Source: Eublepharis macularius (Eukaryota > Chordata > Lepidosauria > Squamata > Eublepharidae). Taken from it: a stretch of DNA of 64,000 nt. The notes under the pieces were generated by a model. That model was given only the letters and a program-made list of their open reading frames with translations, made no database searches and was not told the DNA's origin. The DNA lies in the NCBI RefSeq assembly GCF_028583425.1, contig NC_072807.1, forward strand, positions 30,261,001 to 30,325,000. The letters run 5' to 3'. Of this stretch, positions 44,304 to 56,270 are shown piece by piece (position 1 is the stretch's first letter; every line of letters starts with the position of its first letter). A program made the position numbers and the translations under genes.

Positions 44304-44512
44304 AGCAAGTGTGGTAGAGGGGTTGGAGTGTCAGACTGGGATCTGGAAGACTGGGGTTTCAAACCCACAGGAAGTTTGTTAGATAAACTTGAGCCAGTCA
44401 TACTCTCGTAGCCTGAACTACCTCACAGGGTTGTCATTGAGGATTAAATGGAGGAGGAAAGAACAGTGTTGCATTTGATGAGAACAAACGGGGTATAATT
44501 ATCTAAGTAAAT
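44304..44512 (+). repeat. tRNA-derived SINE, family E, degraded
   Basis: gtgtggtagaggggttggag, gtttcaaacccacaggaagt, cctcacagggttgtcattga and taagtaaata tail. Confidence 0.8.
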
Positions 44513-44514
44513 AC

Positions 44515-44712
44515 TTGTGTGCATATGTGCCATCAAATTGCAACAGGTTTACAGCGACCCCAGCAAGGGGCTTTCAAGACAAGTGAGCAGCAGAGGGGGT
44601 TTGCCAGTGCCTTCCTCTGCCGAGTCTTCTTGGTGGTCGCCCATTCAATACTGACCCCGCTTAGTACCGAGCTCTAACAAGATTGGGCTATACCATGCCA
44701 CCTTCCCTTGCG
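44515..44712 (-). repeat. 5S rRNA-derived SINE
   Basis: In minus orientation: tail gtgccatcaaattgcaacag, body gggtttgccagtgccttcct, and 5S-like head cccattcaatactgaccccg and cttagtaccgagctctaaca. Confidence 0.85.
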
Positions 44713-45505
44713 TCTAAGAAAATAAAGGAATCTAAATAAATACATTTAGAAACTTTTATCAATTTATAATTACCTCCTTTTAAAAATAAACAGTAATTTC
44801 TTTAAGTTCCCCCTATGTCCTTAAAACACCCTGCCTTGTCGCAATCCTAAATTCTAAAGCTATCAACTGCAATGGTCTTTTTAGGGGTGTACTTCTGCTT
44901 AAGATAAAACAGTTAAAGTGCAAGAGGATATAGTAATCTTTGAGAGGATACAGGTGGGTGGAATTTGGAGCACTCTTATTTTTGAGGGGAACAATATTTT
45001 AGGTTTCAGTGCAGGGCTGAAGAAAAATCCCTAACTGCCAGGTGTCAGCATTCAAATATGACATACCTTGATTATCTGGTGCTTGTGATTTCCAGGCCTT
45101 AAAAAATGCACGTCTCTCCCCCGCCTCCCCCAATCTGGAGGAAGCAGCAGCACCTTTATCTAGTTATTTAAGTTGCTAAGGTTTCAGAATGATTGCTTCC
45201 AAGCAAGAAAACTGGGGTTTTACCCAGATCTGGCAGAACCTCAAAAATCAATCCGTTTTTCTCTAGCACCAAAATCCATTGATAGCAGAAAAGATCTCTA
45301 TAGCACAACACTGGTAACTTAAAGAAAGGACGTTATAGCAACTGTGGGACCATAAGCATCAGTCTTTAATTAGCTGATGTTTAGATATCCAGCTTAGTAT
45401 AGGAAAGGTAGAATACCAGGTAGAAAGGGGGTTCGTAGTGCTGGGCCGAGATGACTCCTGTCCTGATTGAAAAGTGGATCACACTGAATAATATGTAGAA
45501 GAGTC
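44713..45505. other. No recognised gene
   Basis: Unique-looking AT-rich sequence. Confidence 0.4.
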
Positions 45506-45508
45506 TGA

Positions 45509-45596
45509 GGCTGCCACCCTAAACATGCTTACCTGGGAATAAGCCCCATTGAACACAGTAGGACTTCTCTGAGTAGACATGCATAAGATCGCACCA
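45509..45596. repeat. Small palindrome-type element, family W-like
   Basis: ggctgccaccctaaacatgc, ggaataagccccattgaaca and gagtagacatgcataagatc. The ends are inverted around ccccattgaacacagtagg. Confidence 0.6.
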
Positions 45597-45599
45597 TGA

Positions 45600-46435
45600 G
45601 GGGTTCTCCTTCTGCGGTATTGTTCTCTTTTGTCTTATCTTTTTCTTTAGTGTTTATGTGGGTTTCTGATTTTCACTGAGGTCCCTTGTGTTTCACCTTG
45701 CATCTGCAATGGTTGACAGCGTGCTGGACGTACAGTGTATGCATACGTTTACATTTCCAAAAGGAAGAAAAAACTATTTTAAAAACCCACCACCGAAAGG
45801 CAAGCAAACATTCCCAAAGAAGGAGGGGAAGGGAGGGGAGGGCCACTAGCATGAATTTATAGCCGTATGAAAAGAATAAAAATGAGCCAAGCCTGCTTTG
45901 CACCTTCATATGAAACAGAAATGTGCAAAAGAACCCTTTGCAGAAAGAAGACAGCTTCTAGCCTACAGACCGGCTGCCAAGAGGAAAAAGCGAGTCAGAA
46001 AGAGAGTCCTGAAAGACCACCAAATGGTGAGTCAGAAACACAGAGACTCAGGATGACTGGACAAGCTCAGTCATATTGTTCCAAGCCTTCAATTTCCTGT
46101 GAGGGTTTCAGGAATAAGTAAAATAAAATGCTAACGGTCAAATTATGTCAGTTGCTCTTTGATTTCCATGAAGTAACGCACAGATATTCAAGTACCTCAG
46201 GAAACGTGTTTTCCAAACCTTCCAAGGCAATGAGGATGGATGGGAGGGTATGGTGGGGGAGAACTAGGGAAGGGGTGGAATATTTAATCCTTCTCGGTTT
46301 TCCTTTTTTTCTTTCAGTTGGCTTTATTTCCTGTCAGCGCCCAGATATGGGAGAAAAAATACCCAGGCAGAGCTCTCCCTTCACATCCACTGATTTGCCC
46401 TCACTATCTCTCTCTCTTACTTTTTTTTGGATCCC
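45600..46435. other. No recognised gene
   Basis: The frames at 45867-46121 and 46128-46448 have no recognisable protein features. No repeat family identified. Confidence 0.4.
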
Positions 46436-46437
46436 AC

Positions 46438-46575
46438 CATGTACATAGTTCTCCATTATGCATTTTATCCCAACAACATCCCTATGAGGTAGGTTAGACT
46501 GGCCCAGGGTCATTCAATGAATTTCATGGCTGAATGGGGATTTGAATCTGGATCTCACCTCATTCTCTCGGCATG
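46438..46575 (-). repeat. tRNA-derived SINE, family E, fragment
   Basis: cattttatcccaacaacatc, cctatgaggtaggttagact, ggggatttgaatctggatct. Confidence 0.75.
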
Positions 46576-46671
46576 GTGAACCAGACCTGAAGCAGGCTCA
46601 ACCCTTGCTACCAAAAATGACAAGTTTGCACAACTTTCAAGGGGAGTAAGTTAATGTGGTGTCACCTGTTG

Positions 46672-46770
46672 TGATCAACAGGATTTGAGTCCAGTGGCAC
46701 CTTAGCGACCGACAAGGTTTTCAGAGCATAAGCTTTTGAGAGTTAGAGCTCCCTTCTTCAGACATTTTGT
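46672..46770 (-). repeat. Family G-related fragment, diverged
   Basis: atttgagtccagtggcacct, gagcataagcttttgagagt and gctcccttcttcagacattt are the reverse complement of a G-type module. Confidence 0.75.
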
Positions 46771-46774
46771 GATC

Positions 46775-48145
46775 ATTTGTTGTTTTTCTTGCTCACAAAC
46801 TCAGAGCGTTGATCCCTTTCCGCCGCTGGAGGACGGTCCCTTTTTTCAAACCCTGATGATCCTCAATATGCAAAAAAGGCTGAGCAGATCCCAACTATTA
46901 GAACATCATTTCCTACCTGTTCGCTCCCACTGACAAAATAGTGACAGATCACTGGGACTATTCTCCAGCAATCTGCCTAACAAAGGAATAATCTCCTCTT
47001 CAAGCAAGATCTGGTCCCCACTGTAAGTTCTAAATGGCCTACAGCGCTTCCTGGAAAGGGCAGGTTAACAAGAAACCAAAAGCATGCCTGGTGAGTCATT
47101 GTCAGCCATTTACAAAGGTATTTCCCCCAGGCGCATTACTGCTTTCCCCTCAGAACAAAAAGCTATCCACTTGTGATTTCCATTCAGACTGCTGGCATTT
47201 GCAAGACAAAAAGCCAATCCATTAATTGTCCCATCTTCAGCTACAAAAGGACAAAAAAAAAGAGAGATGCTTCCATGGTCTTTGGTACACTTAGCTTCAA
47301 GCATCTAACAACCTTATCAGGTTGGCAGCTTCTTTTTCAAAAAATGTGTTACACTTAACAGCTCTCTCCTGAGCTCTCTCCATTCCAAGAATACCACCAA
47401 AGTACCACATTTCAGTTTCTTTTAGTAGAATTCTGCATATGTAACCGTTTCTGTCCCTTGGCAAAAATATCTAGGGATATTCCTACAAAGATCAAATTAA
47501 TGTTCTTCCAATCATACTGTATATCAGTAGAAAGCTGTGGAAATGATCTCTCTTTCTGCCTCTTGTTCTCTCTGAACAAGGAGGCCCAAGGAACAGAATC
47601 AGCCCTTCTTTTAAAAGAAGCTGGTCTTCTTCCTCCTCCCACATACCTATTTCCAGTTCCTGTGTGTGTGTGAAATGCAAGATAAAAATCAACTGAAACG
47701 AGGAGGAGCAAATCTCACAGAAGCCTGGGCCGCCTTCTTCTGGTAAGAAGTAGGTTAAGGCAGAAAAACCTTAAGTGAACCCTCTGTTTGTGCAACATGG
47801 GATTGCCCTGTGTCAAGATGGTTGAGCCCTGGTATTGGGGTGTGGTTTCTTCAACATTGCAAGGAAGGATTGTTCCTCTGCCATCCTCCTAGGTTATGCC
47901 TTTCAAATCCTACATAGAGAAATTGAACATTCCTGTCTGCTTTACCAGTTGCACAAGACCCTACAGCAGATTTGCATAACTGGGCAAGGGACAACTGAAA
48001 CTTACAGGCATTTTGAATACAGGCCCATCTGGTACTAGAGAAGGTCAGCCGCTAGCGCCATAGCCAAAAGTCAGATGCAATGCTTAATTGGCAGGGAAGC
48101 GATGAAGAGCCAATTATTTTTCCTTCCCTTGAATTTTCTGGATTT
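46775..48145. other. No recognised gene
   Basis: Unique-looking sequence with several chance frames on both strands (for example 47412-47711). Confidence 0.4.
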
Positions 48146-48149
48146 ATGG

Positions 48150-48342
48150 CTGCTCTGAAACTTGCTTTATATTTATATCCGATGGGGGCCCAAAGCAATT
48201 CACAACATTGTTTTCCCATCCTTTGCTTTGTCTGTAGAACAACAACCTTGCGAGTTAGGTTAGGCTAAAAGTGTGTGACTGTCCCAAGGTCACCCAGGGA
48301 GTGGGGATTCAAACCTGGGCTTCTCAGATCCTAGTCAAGGGT
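48150..48342 (-). repeat. tRNA-derived SINE, family E
   Basis: tttatatttatatccgatgg, ggcccaaagcaattcacaac, aacaaccttgcgagttaggt, and the B-box complement gattcaaacctgggcttctc. Confidence 0.82.
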
Positions 48343-48824
48343 AGTGATTTGCTTCCTCTTTGGATTCTGCCACATTATTTCCCTTTCCCACCCCATCACA
48401 CATGGTTTGCTGTTCTTGTTTTGTCTGTCCACAGACTTAACTGCATACTGTGTCACTTACGATTTCCACTGCTGCTGCAAGCTGGCCTAGGCAAAACCTA
48501 GGGATGGATGGCATGATATTACAAAGCTCATTCAGGTTCCCAGTTTCTATCATTTTAGTATTTATTGTTAAGCATGATAAATATTCCTAAGCACTGACAG
48601 AGTATAGAAGAGACAGGTCTGTGCCATACAATCAAATCAGCCCAACAGAAGGAAAGAAAGATGGCAAAGGAAGTAGCAAACTGAAATGCCAACTCTTACG
48701 TAATGTTATATAATGACCAGAGACAATAATTGCCGGCAGAGATGCTTCTGGGAGGGCAGGCAGGAGCCAGATAGCGGACAGCCTCAGTGGTAGAAAAGGA
48801 CTTGCCGTTCCCTGCAAACACCAG

Positions 48825-49347
48825 AAGAGCCTTGCTGAATCAGACCTGCTGCCTACTTAGTCCAGTATTTTGTTTTGCACAGTGACAGCCAGTTGCCCCT
48901 GGAGGATCAACTAACATGGCAGAGGCCAAGGCCTTCCCTTGATGTTGTTTTCCAGCAATGGCATTAGGAGGTTTACTGCTTCTAGATATGGAGGATCCCT
49001 TTAGCTACAAAAGCTACTTTACCACTGATGGACCTTTCCATTAATCCATCTAATACCCTTTTAAAGCCATCCATTCTAGTGGCTATCACTAGATCTGCTG
49101 GCAGTGAACTCCACAATTTAATTGCTCGTTTAGTAAATGATGTTTCGGAGTCTGGCCTGAACCTATTGCCCGTCAGCTTCAGTGTCCCCCCATCCCTGAA
49201 GTCTACTATTACGAGACAGCAAGAGAAAGTTGTATCTTCTTCTTTTCACCTCTCTGATCAATGTAAAGGGAACGCTGCACCCGCTCCATCACAGATGCTG
49301 AGATTTTTCTCCATCCCTCAGCTAGGACTCATTTGCTCCGCTCCTCT
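48825..49347 (-). repeat. CR1 LINE 3' fragment
   Basis: On the minus strand it contains the CR1-like 'aattgtggagttcactgcca', 'gatggctttaaaagggtatt' and 'ggattaatggaaaggtccat', with the tail 'ggtctgattcagcaaggctc' at its left edge. It ends exactly where the 2.2-kb tandem duplication begins. Confidence 0.75.
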
Positions 49348-50377
49348 TACAGCTGGTCGCACCTGGCTAATGTGTAACTTTTATGATGTAACATTAATGT
49401 AAGAGCTAGCATCTGAATTTGCTTATTTCCTTCTTCCCTCTGGATATTTTGTCTCTGGAAACAGCTCATCCTTTTCTAAAAGAGTTGTTTGGGGCTACAG
49501 TTATCTAAATGTGCTTGCCTTGTGTAGTTTGGCCTAAAGGCTCTCCTATGGCACCTTCAACCACCAGATCACCAAGACGAAGGTCTGCAAAGAAGGCAAG
49601 GGTGAGGGAAAGTGACTGGTCTAAATTCATCCTGGCTCAACATGGAGGAGAATATAGGTCTTCCTGATCCTATCCTAGCCCTGTGTCAGACTGGCTGCAC
49701 TGGCGGGTTAACCAGAACCAGTTGGGGAAGTAAAGGAACACTTCACCCACCAAAATTATTTGGGGATGAAATTCTCTCTCTTTCGTAATCTATATTTGGG
49801 AACTGACCCTTGGTTCCCTTACAAAATGTGTAACTGAGGTGCTGCTTCCTGTAAATAATTCTGGTGAGCAGGATTTGCCCCCTGTGACAAAAGAGTTCTT
49901 GTTCCTGTAAAATATGTTGGTGGCTTTGGGTTATAGGTAGGAAGTAATGCAGGTGTTTCAGAAAATGGCAGCTTCAAAATGACACAGTTGTTGTCTGCCA
50001 TAAGGGGCAGAAACTTATTAACATCTGTATATCACAATCGTTCTTCCATTTGTGTGGAGATTTTGTTCTTACTTACCTAGTTCAGCAATCCGTAAATTCT
50101 TGCAGGCGTAACTGAAGCCTTGTTTCCATCCAGGAGTCCACCTGAATGTTGCCAGAAATCTGGTCAAGAGCTAGGCATCTTCTTCACAGGTAGGTTCTCC
50201 AGAACAGGTGAAGGACAAAATGAATACAGGCCAATAGAAATAACACCCCAAGAATCCTGGGACTTGTAGTTTGGCACAACTGAGGCCAGTACTGTAGCTG
50301 CTGTTCTAATGAAGCCTGAAAAGAGAGTTAGGGCCTGCCTGTGATTTGCCAAGCTGCCTGTCTAGGATTGTCTGACT

Positions 50378-50530
50378 AGGGATTTCCCAGAATTAGAACC
50401 GATCTCCAGATAACAGAGATCAGCTCCCCTGAGGAAAATAGTTGCTTTGGAAGGTAGTCTGTATGGCAATATGCCCTGCTGAGGTGCCTCCCCTCCCCAA
50501 AGCCCATTTCCCCAGGTTACATGCCTGCCA
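50378..50530 (-). repeat. Family A fragment (inside duplicated unit; second copy 52578-52730)
   Basis: tcccagaattagaaccgatc, aaaatagttgctttggaagg and tggcaatatgccctgctgag. It is truncated at both ends. Confidence 0.8.
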
Positions 50531-50884
50531 GAACAAAGGCACCTAATCGTATTACAAGGGCTACGTTTTGCTGGAGGGACGAGCAGGCAAAAGTCACTTA
50601 AAAAGCTAAGAACAGTAGTTGACATGCTAAGTTTCACGGGAAAGAGGACAACAGGACACATTCATTTTATGTTATTTATTTTGTAGTATTTTACAATGGA
50701 GGTATGCCTATGTATAGTGGCTTGTATTTCATCCCTCTGCTTAGTGAAATTCAAAGCCTTCTTCCCACCAAAGGAGTCTTCTTTTGATGGAAGTGAATAA
50801 TGAAGGCTAAAAGAAACCTTAAAACTTTTGTCAGTGAACAATGAAAGCTCCTGTTTTAAGAAGAGTTCATCTTAAGTCCAAATA

Positions 50885-51078
50885 GAAAAGTCGAGTAGCA
50901 CCTTTAAGACTAACCAACTTTACTGTAGCATAAGCTTCCGAGAATCATAGCTCTCTTCTTCAGATGCACGTGATTCTCGAAAGCTTATGCTACAGTAAAG
51001 TTGGTTAGTCTTGAAGGTGCTACTGGACTTTTCTATTTTTGCTACTACAGACTAACACAGCTAACTCCTCTGGATCTA
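50885..51078. repeat. Family G fold-back (inside duplicated unit; second copy 53085-53278)
   Basis: An inverted half (cgagtagcacctttaagact, tactgtagcataagcttccg) is followed by a direct half (tgattctcgaaagcttatgc, gttggttagtcttgaaggtg) and the tail ctacagactaacacagctaa. The loop is cttcttcagatgcacgtg. Confidence 0.88.
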
Positions 51079-51547
51079 TTGTAAGTCCACCAACTCTTTT
51101 TAATAGTCAAATGATCAATGATGTAATAGATAAGGCTATGAAGACTGAAAGGAAAAGCTAATAATTATTTCTATTTTAAAATCTTTTACTGATGTATTTC
51201 TGATGTATGGCCACAGGCACAGAGGGCTTTAAAAGGGGATCAGACAAATTGAAGAAAGGTAAGGTCCATCAATGGCACTACTATTGACTAAAAGATATCT
51301 TGGAAAACTGGTCCTGCCACACAACATGGGGAAAGGTCTCTTGGCCTTGAATTATTTGGGTTTTTTAATTGTCTGTCTTTCTCACTGAAACTCAAGGTGG
51401 ATTACATACTGTGAGATAGTACAGTGATAACTAAACATAATTTTATCATTATTATAATCATCATTGTTGCTATTGGCATCATTGTTATTAATATTATAGG
51501 GGCCAACCATAGCAACTGGTTGGCCTGTTCTGAGAGACAAGATGGAG

Positions 51548-53747
51548 TACAGCTGGTCGCACCTGGCTAATGTGTAACTTTTATGATGTAACATTAATGT
51601 AAGAGCTAGCATCTGAATTTGCTTATTTCCTTCTTCCCTCTGGATATTTTGTCTCTGGAAACAGCTCATCCTTTTCTAAAAGAGTTGTTTGGGGCTACAG
51701 TTATCTAAATGTGCTTGCCTTGTGTAGTTTGGCCTAAAGGCTCTCCTATGGCACCTTCAACCACCAGATCACCAAGACGAAGGTCTGCAAAGAAGGCAAG
51801 GGTGAGGGAAAGTGACTGGTCTAAATTCATCCTGGCTCAACATGGAGGAGAATATAGGTCTTCCTGATCCTATCCTAGCCCTGTGTCAGACTGGCTGCAC
51901 TGGCGGGTTAACCAGAACCAGTTGGGGAAGTAAAGGAACACTTCACCCACCAAAATTATTTGGGGATGAAATTCTCTCTCTTTCGTAATCTATATTTGGG
52001 AACTGACCCTTGGTTCCCTTACAAAATGTGTAACTGAGGTGCTGCTTCCTGTAAATAATTCTGGTGAGCAGGATTTGCCCCCTGTGACAAAAGAGTTCTT
52101 GTTCCTGTAAAATATGTTGGTGGCTTTGGGTTATAGGTAGGAAGTAATGCAGGTGTTTCAGAAAATGGCAGCTTCAAAATGACACAGTTGTTGTCTGCCA
52201 TAAGGGGCAGAAACTTATTAACATCTGTATATCACAATCGTTCTTCCATTTGTGTGGAGATTTTGTTCTTACTTACCTAGTTCAGCAATCCGTAAATTCT
52301 TGCAGGCGTAACTGAAGCCTTGTTTCCATCCAGGAGTCCACCTGAATGTTGCCAGAAATCTGGTCAAGAGCTAGGCATCTTCTTCACAGGTAGGTTCTCC
52401 AGAACAGGTGAAGGACAAAATGAATACAGGCCAATAGAAATAACACCCCAAGAATCCTGGGACTTGTAGTTTGGCACAACTGAGGCCAGTACTGTAGCTG
52501 CTGTTCTAATGAAGCCTGAAAAGAGAGTTAGGGCCTGCCTGTGATTTGCCAAGCTGCCTGTCTAGGATTGTCTGACTAGGGATTTCCCAGAATTAGAACC
52601 GATCTCCAGATAACAGAGATCAGCTCCCCTGAGGAAAATAGTTGCTTTGGAAGGTAGTCTGTATGGCAATATGCCCTGCTGAGGTGCCTCCCCTCCCCAA
52701 AGCCCATTTCCCCAGGTTACATGCCTGCCAGAACAAAGGCACCTAATCGTATTACAAGGGCTACGTTTTGCTGGAGGGACGAGCAGGCAAAAGTCACTTA
52801 AAAAGCTAAGAACAGTAGTTGACATGCTAAGTTTCACGGGAAAGAGGACAACAGGACACATTCATTTTATGTTATTTATTTTGTAGTATTTTACAATGGA
52901 GGTATGCCTATGTATAGTGGCTTGTATTTCATCCCTCTGCTTAGTGAAATTCAAAGCCTTCTTCCCACCAAAGGAGTCTTCTTTTGATGGAAGTGAATAA
53001 TGAAGGCTAAAAGAAACCTTAAAACTTTTGTCAGTGAACAATGAAAGCTCCTGTTTTAAGAAGAGTTCATCTTAAGTCCAAATAGAAAAGTCGAGTAGCA
53101 CCTTTAAGACTAACCAACTTTACTGTAGCATAAGCTTCCGAGAATCATAGCTCTCTTCTTCAGATGCACGTGATTCTCGAAAGCTTATGCTACAGTAAAG
53201 TTGGTTAGTCTTGAAGGTGCTACTGGACTTTTCTATTTTTGCTACTACAGACTAACACAGCTAACTCCTCTGGATCTATTGTAAGTCCACCAACTCTTTT
53301 TAATAGTCAAATGATCAATGATGTAATAGATAAGGCTATGAAGACTGAAAGGAAAAGCTAATAATTATTTCTATTTTAAAATCTTTTACTGATGTATTTC
53401 TGATGTATGGCCACAGGCACAGAGGGCTTTAAAAGGGGATCAGACAAATTGAAGAAAGGTAAGGTCCATCAATGGCACTACTATTGACTAAAAGATATCT
53501 TGGAAAACTGGTCCTGCCACACAACATGGGGAAAGGTCTCTTGGCCTTGAATTATTTGGGTTTTTTAATTGTCTGTCTTTCTCACTGAAACTCAAGGTGG
53601 ATTACATACTGTGAGATAGTACAGTGATAACTAAACATAATTTTATCATTATTATAATCATCATTGTTGCTATTGGCATCATTGTTATTAATATTATAGG
53701 GGCCAACCATAGCAACTGGTTGGCCTGTTCTGAGAGACAAGATGGAG
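51548..53747. repeat. 2200-bp tandem duplication, copy 2
   Basis: This is the second, apparently identical copy of the unit at 49348-51547, including its A fragment (52578-52730), G fold-back (53085-53278), CR1 fragment (53395-53545) and P-type piece. Its right edge lies directly against the CpG-rich putative PKM exon 1 region. Confidence 0.97.
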
Positions 53748-54117
53748 GACTACATGGACCCAGCCGGGCCCTCCTCAGGTCCTCATGGCAGGCATTGCAG
53801 CGCGTCCCCTTTAAATGCCGTTGCCATTTACAGGCCGCGTGCCGGGCGGTTGGCCGTTCCCTGATTGGACCGTTACTTTCTATTTCGAATCACCTCCTTC
53901 CTTCTGCAGGTTATGCTTCCACCGGGAAAAAAAAGAGTCCGGAGGGCCCGCCTACCGAGCGTTCTCAAGGCGGGCCGGAAGGGTGTGAGCGACAGGCGGA
54001 GGGATATGGCAAGGCGGCGCTGCGGCACGTTCGCAACCACCTTGACGCTGCGCCGGCCTGAGGAGCGCTCAGAGAGGGAGAGACTCTCCAGGAGGACTGA
54101 CGTTGTTAGCTGGGCCG
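53748..54117 (+). promoter_or_regulatory. PKM: Putative PKM CpG-rich promoter and untranslated exon 1
   Basis: This is a CpG-rich, non-repetitive segment in otherwise AT-rich flanks, with many CG dinucleotides and clusters such as gcagcgcgtccc, gccgcgtgccgggcgg and aaggcggcgctgcgg. It contains GC-box-like gggcgg and an inverted CCAAT box (ctgattggac, 53861-53870). There is no convincing TATA box; 'tttaaatg' near 53812 is the only AT-rich spot. It ends with a good splice donor, gggccg|GTAAGG, cut after 54117. PKM is on the same strand 8.8 kb downstream with its start codon in the second exon, so an untranslated first exon is expected here. The transcription start cannot be fixed from sequence. 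The 145-codon frame crossing it (53624-54061) is probably non-coding. Exon 1 is inferred; the CpG richness and donor are seen. Confidence 0.65.
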
Positions 54118-54267
54118 GTAAGGATTCGGTGGTAGGAGTTGGTTTGGCGCTTTGTGGTGCTTGTATAAAGGGTGAGGGTAAAAACTAACCAAATATTTCT
54201 CTTCTCCCTCATTGTTTCCCCCCTCCCCCCTCCCTTTTCATTTATTCTTAGCGCTTTATTGATGCTG

Positions 54268-54516
54268 TGACGGTTTCCAGCTCCAGATCGGGGGGTGGGG
54301 AGTCCTGGAGATTTGGGATGGCGTCTGGGGAGGGCAGGGTTTGAGGAGTGGATGGACCTCAGCAGGGTTATAATGCCAGAGAGTCTGTCCTCCAGAGGAG
54401 CCATCTGCTCCAAGGGCACTGCTGTGGGTGGCTTGGAGATCAGTTGCAGTTCTGGGATCAGCTGCAATTCCAGATCAGTTGCAAATCCAGTCGCCACCTG
54501 GAAGTTGGCAACTGTG
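54268..54516 (+). repeat. Family A element in PKM intron 1
   Basis: gtttccagctccagatcggg, cctcagcagggttataatgc and cttggagatcagttgcagtt; the right end cacctggaagttggcaac carries a small internal duplication of 'ccagatcagttgca'. It starts only about 150 bp after the putative exon 1 donor. Confidence 0.85.
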
Positions 54517-56270
54517 CAGATTTGCATTCTCTGAGCGGTGATGGGAAATGAGGGGGGCAGGGGAGGATTGAGAAGCCCCCCCCCAGGAAGGACCAACTTG
54601 CCCCCCCCCAAAATCTCTAGGAAATGAGGGGGTTCCTGGGGAGATTGGATGCTGAGGCGCTAAAATGGCCTCCCAAATCTCCATAGAGGAAAGTGGGGGT
54701 GGGATGGATGGATGGAGAGTGGGGGAGGGGAAATGTGTGCACGTGCAAGATGGGGGGAGGGGGATCTCACAACGCACGAGGGGAGAGCCTCTAGCGAGGC
54801 TCCATCATGGCTTCTCTTTTATTGTTTCCCTTTTTCCTCAGCTACGGAAGTGCCTCTGCTCATTCTGAGCACTATTTCTTTTTTCCCCCTTCATCTTTCT
54901 AGGATCCTTTGTGGCATTTTAAAATTTTATTTTGGCATAAGCTTGCATTAGGCTGACCAGTGCTGCATCAGGCAAGGAGAGACTCCATGTGATGGATGAA
55001 GTGACTTGCCCAAGCATCTGCTGGAATAAAATTGAATCCCTCTTTCAAGGGGCCACAAAAGCACTGTTTTTTTACTGCCACAGACTACTTGGGGGTGGGG
55101 GCCGCCCATTTGGGATCCCTCTCAAGTAGTTCCCCTACCCCAGCGAGAGCCTTGTGAGGGTATCATGTTGCACTCTGTGCCATTTCTGGCCTGGCGGGTT
55201 GTTCGTGTTTCCCTCCTCCCCTAGAGGATTTTGATCTTAAGTGAGACAAGCAGCCTGGTTTTACTATGGGCATTATCGGGTTGCACAGGAAAAGGCAATT
55301 CAACCTTATCTTGCTGCTTTCATCCATGCAGCGTAATGCTGTGCAGATTTACTTGGAACTGCTGTGAGATTGCATTTCTGGCAAGGTGGAAAACAAATAT
55401 AAGAAAGTCAGAAGTAAGAATATGATTGAGAACTTGTTCTGACTTGAAATATGCAATGTTTTGGAGCTGATTTCCTATTGGTAACTTCTTTCAGGAAATT
55501 AGTTTTCCTTCCTGCCCTAATCTCGTATCTTTTGCAGTGAGAAGGCAGAACTGCTTAGCTAGCCAAGGATGAGGCGGCATTTCCCCAAAATGACCTTGGC
55601 TGCTGTAGCTCAGAGCAAGGCAAAAGTTGCACATTTCCTGTGTAGGAGCAAATTTCCATCAAAGTGGTTGCTTGCACTGTATGTTGCTCTTATATACTGG
55701 AACAGTATGAAACTTAATGTACCTTTTTGAAGTAGAAATACATTTCACCTTCACATCTGCAGTAAAGGGCTGCATGAATGTGGCTGATTGGCAAGCATTT
55801 ATAGAAGAAAATGTGCCTGAAAGCTTGCTTAATGAAGTTTCAGATGCACAAAACTGTTATGAGCAGAAGGGTTATAGGGTTAAAGAGAATAAATGCAGGC
55901 AAGGCTGGCTCAACTCTGCTAGGGAGATTTGTCAGCTTCCCTGAGGGCACACTTCTGCCATGCTGGGACTTGCTGTGCAACATTACTGTGGCTTCTGATG
56001 TGTTCTTTATACCATCAGTAATGCAGGTCTACCTTGCCTTGGGCAGCAAAAAAAAGGGGGGGGGTGAACAGCCCCTCATTTAGGCTTTAAAAATTAACGT
56101 GGGCTTAGGTAAAATAATTAAGTTGTACAGTGCTATATGTAGATCCATCAAGGGATACAAATTAAACTTTTATCAAATTTCATAAATCTGATCAGTTACT
56201 GCCATGGATTTTCCTGGAGATTATTTGCCTCTAGATAGCCAGTGAAAGTGAGGCCCCCTTCTCTAACACA

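Larger units (their letters stand above)
49348..51547. repeat. 2200-bp tandem duplication, copy 1
   Basis: The unit is repeated head to tail at 51548-53747 with a constant offset of 2200 bases, so there are no internal indels. I saw no substitution in the stretches compared by eye. The unit starts at tacagctggtcgc and ends at gagacaagatggag. The bases outside (t before copy 1, gac after copy 2) differ from the junction, so the edges are sharp with no long homology. It contains a minus-strand A-family fragment (50378-50530), a fold-back G element (50885-51078), a small CR1 fragment (51195-51345) and a P-type repeat piece (51370-51460). The rest is unique-looking. Confidence 0.97.

Noticed and set aside
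49819..52861. Pairs of identical minus-strand frames (60, 62 and 99 codons) repeated 2200 bp apart
   Set aside because: They are copies of each other only because the whole 2.2-kb unit is duplicated. The 99-codon frame crosses a family A fragment.
53624..54061. 145-codon frame across the tandem-duplication edge and CpG-rich region
   Set aside because: It starts inside duplicated repeat sequence (the identical start in copy 1 leads elsewhere). The CpG part is better explained as PKM promoter and untranslated exon.
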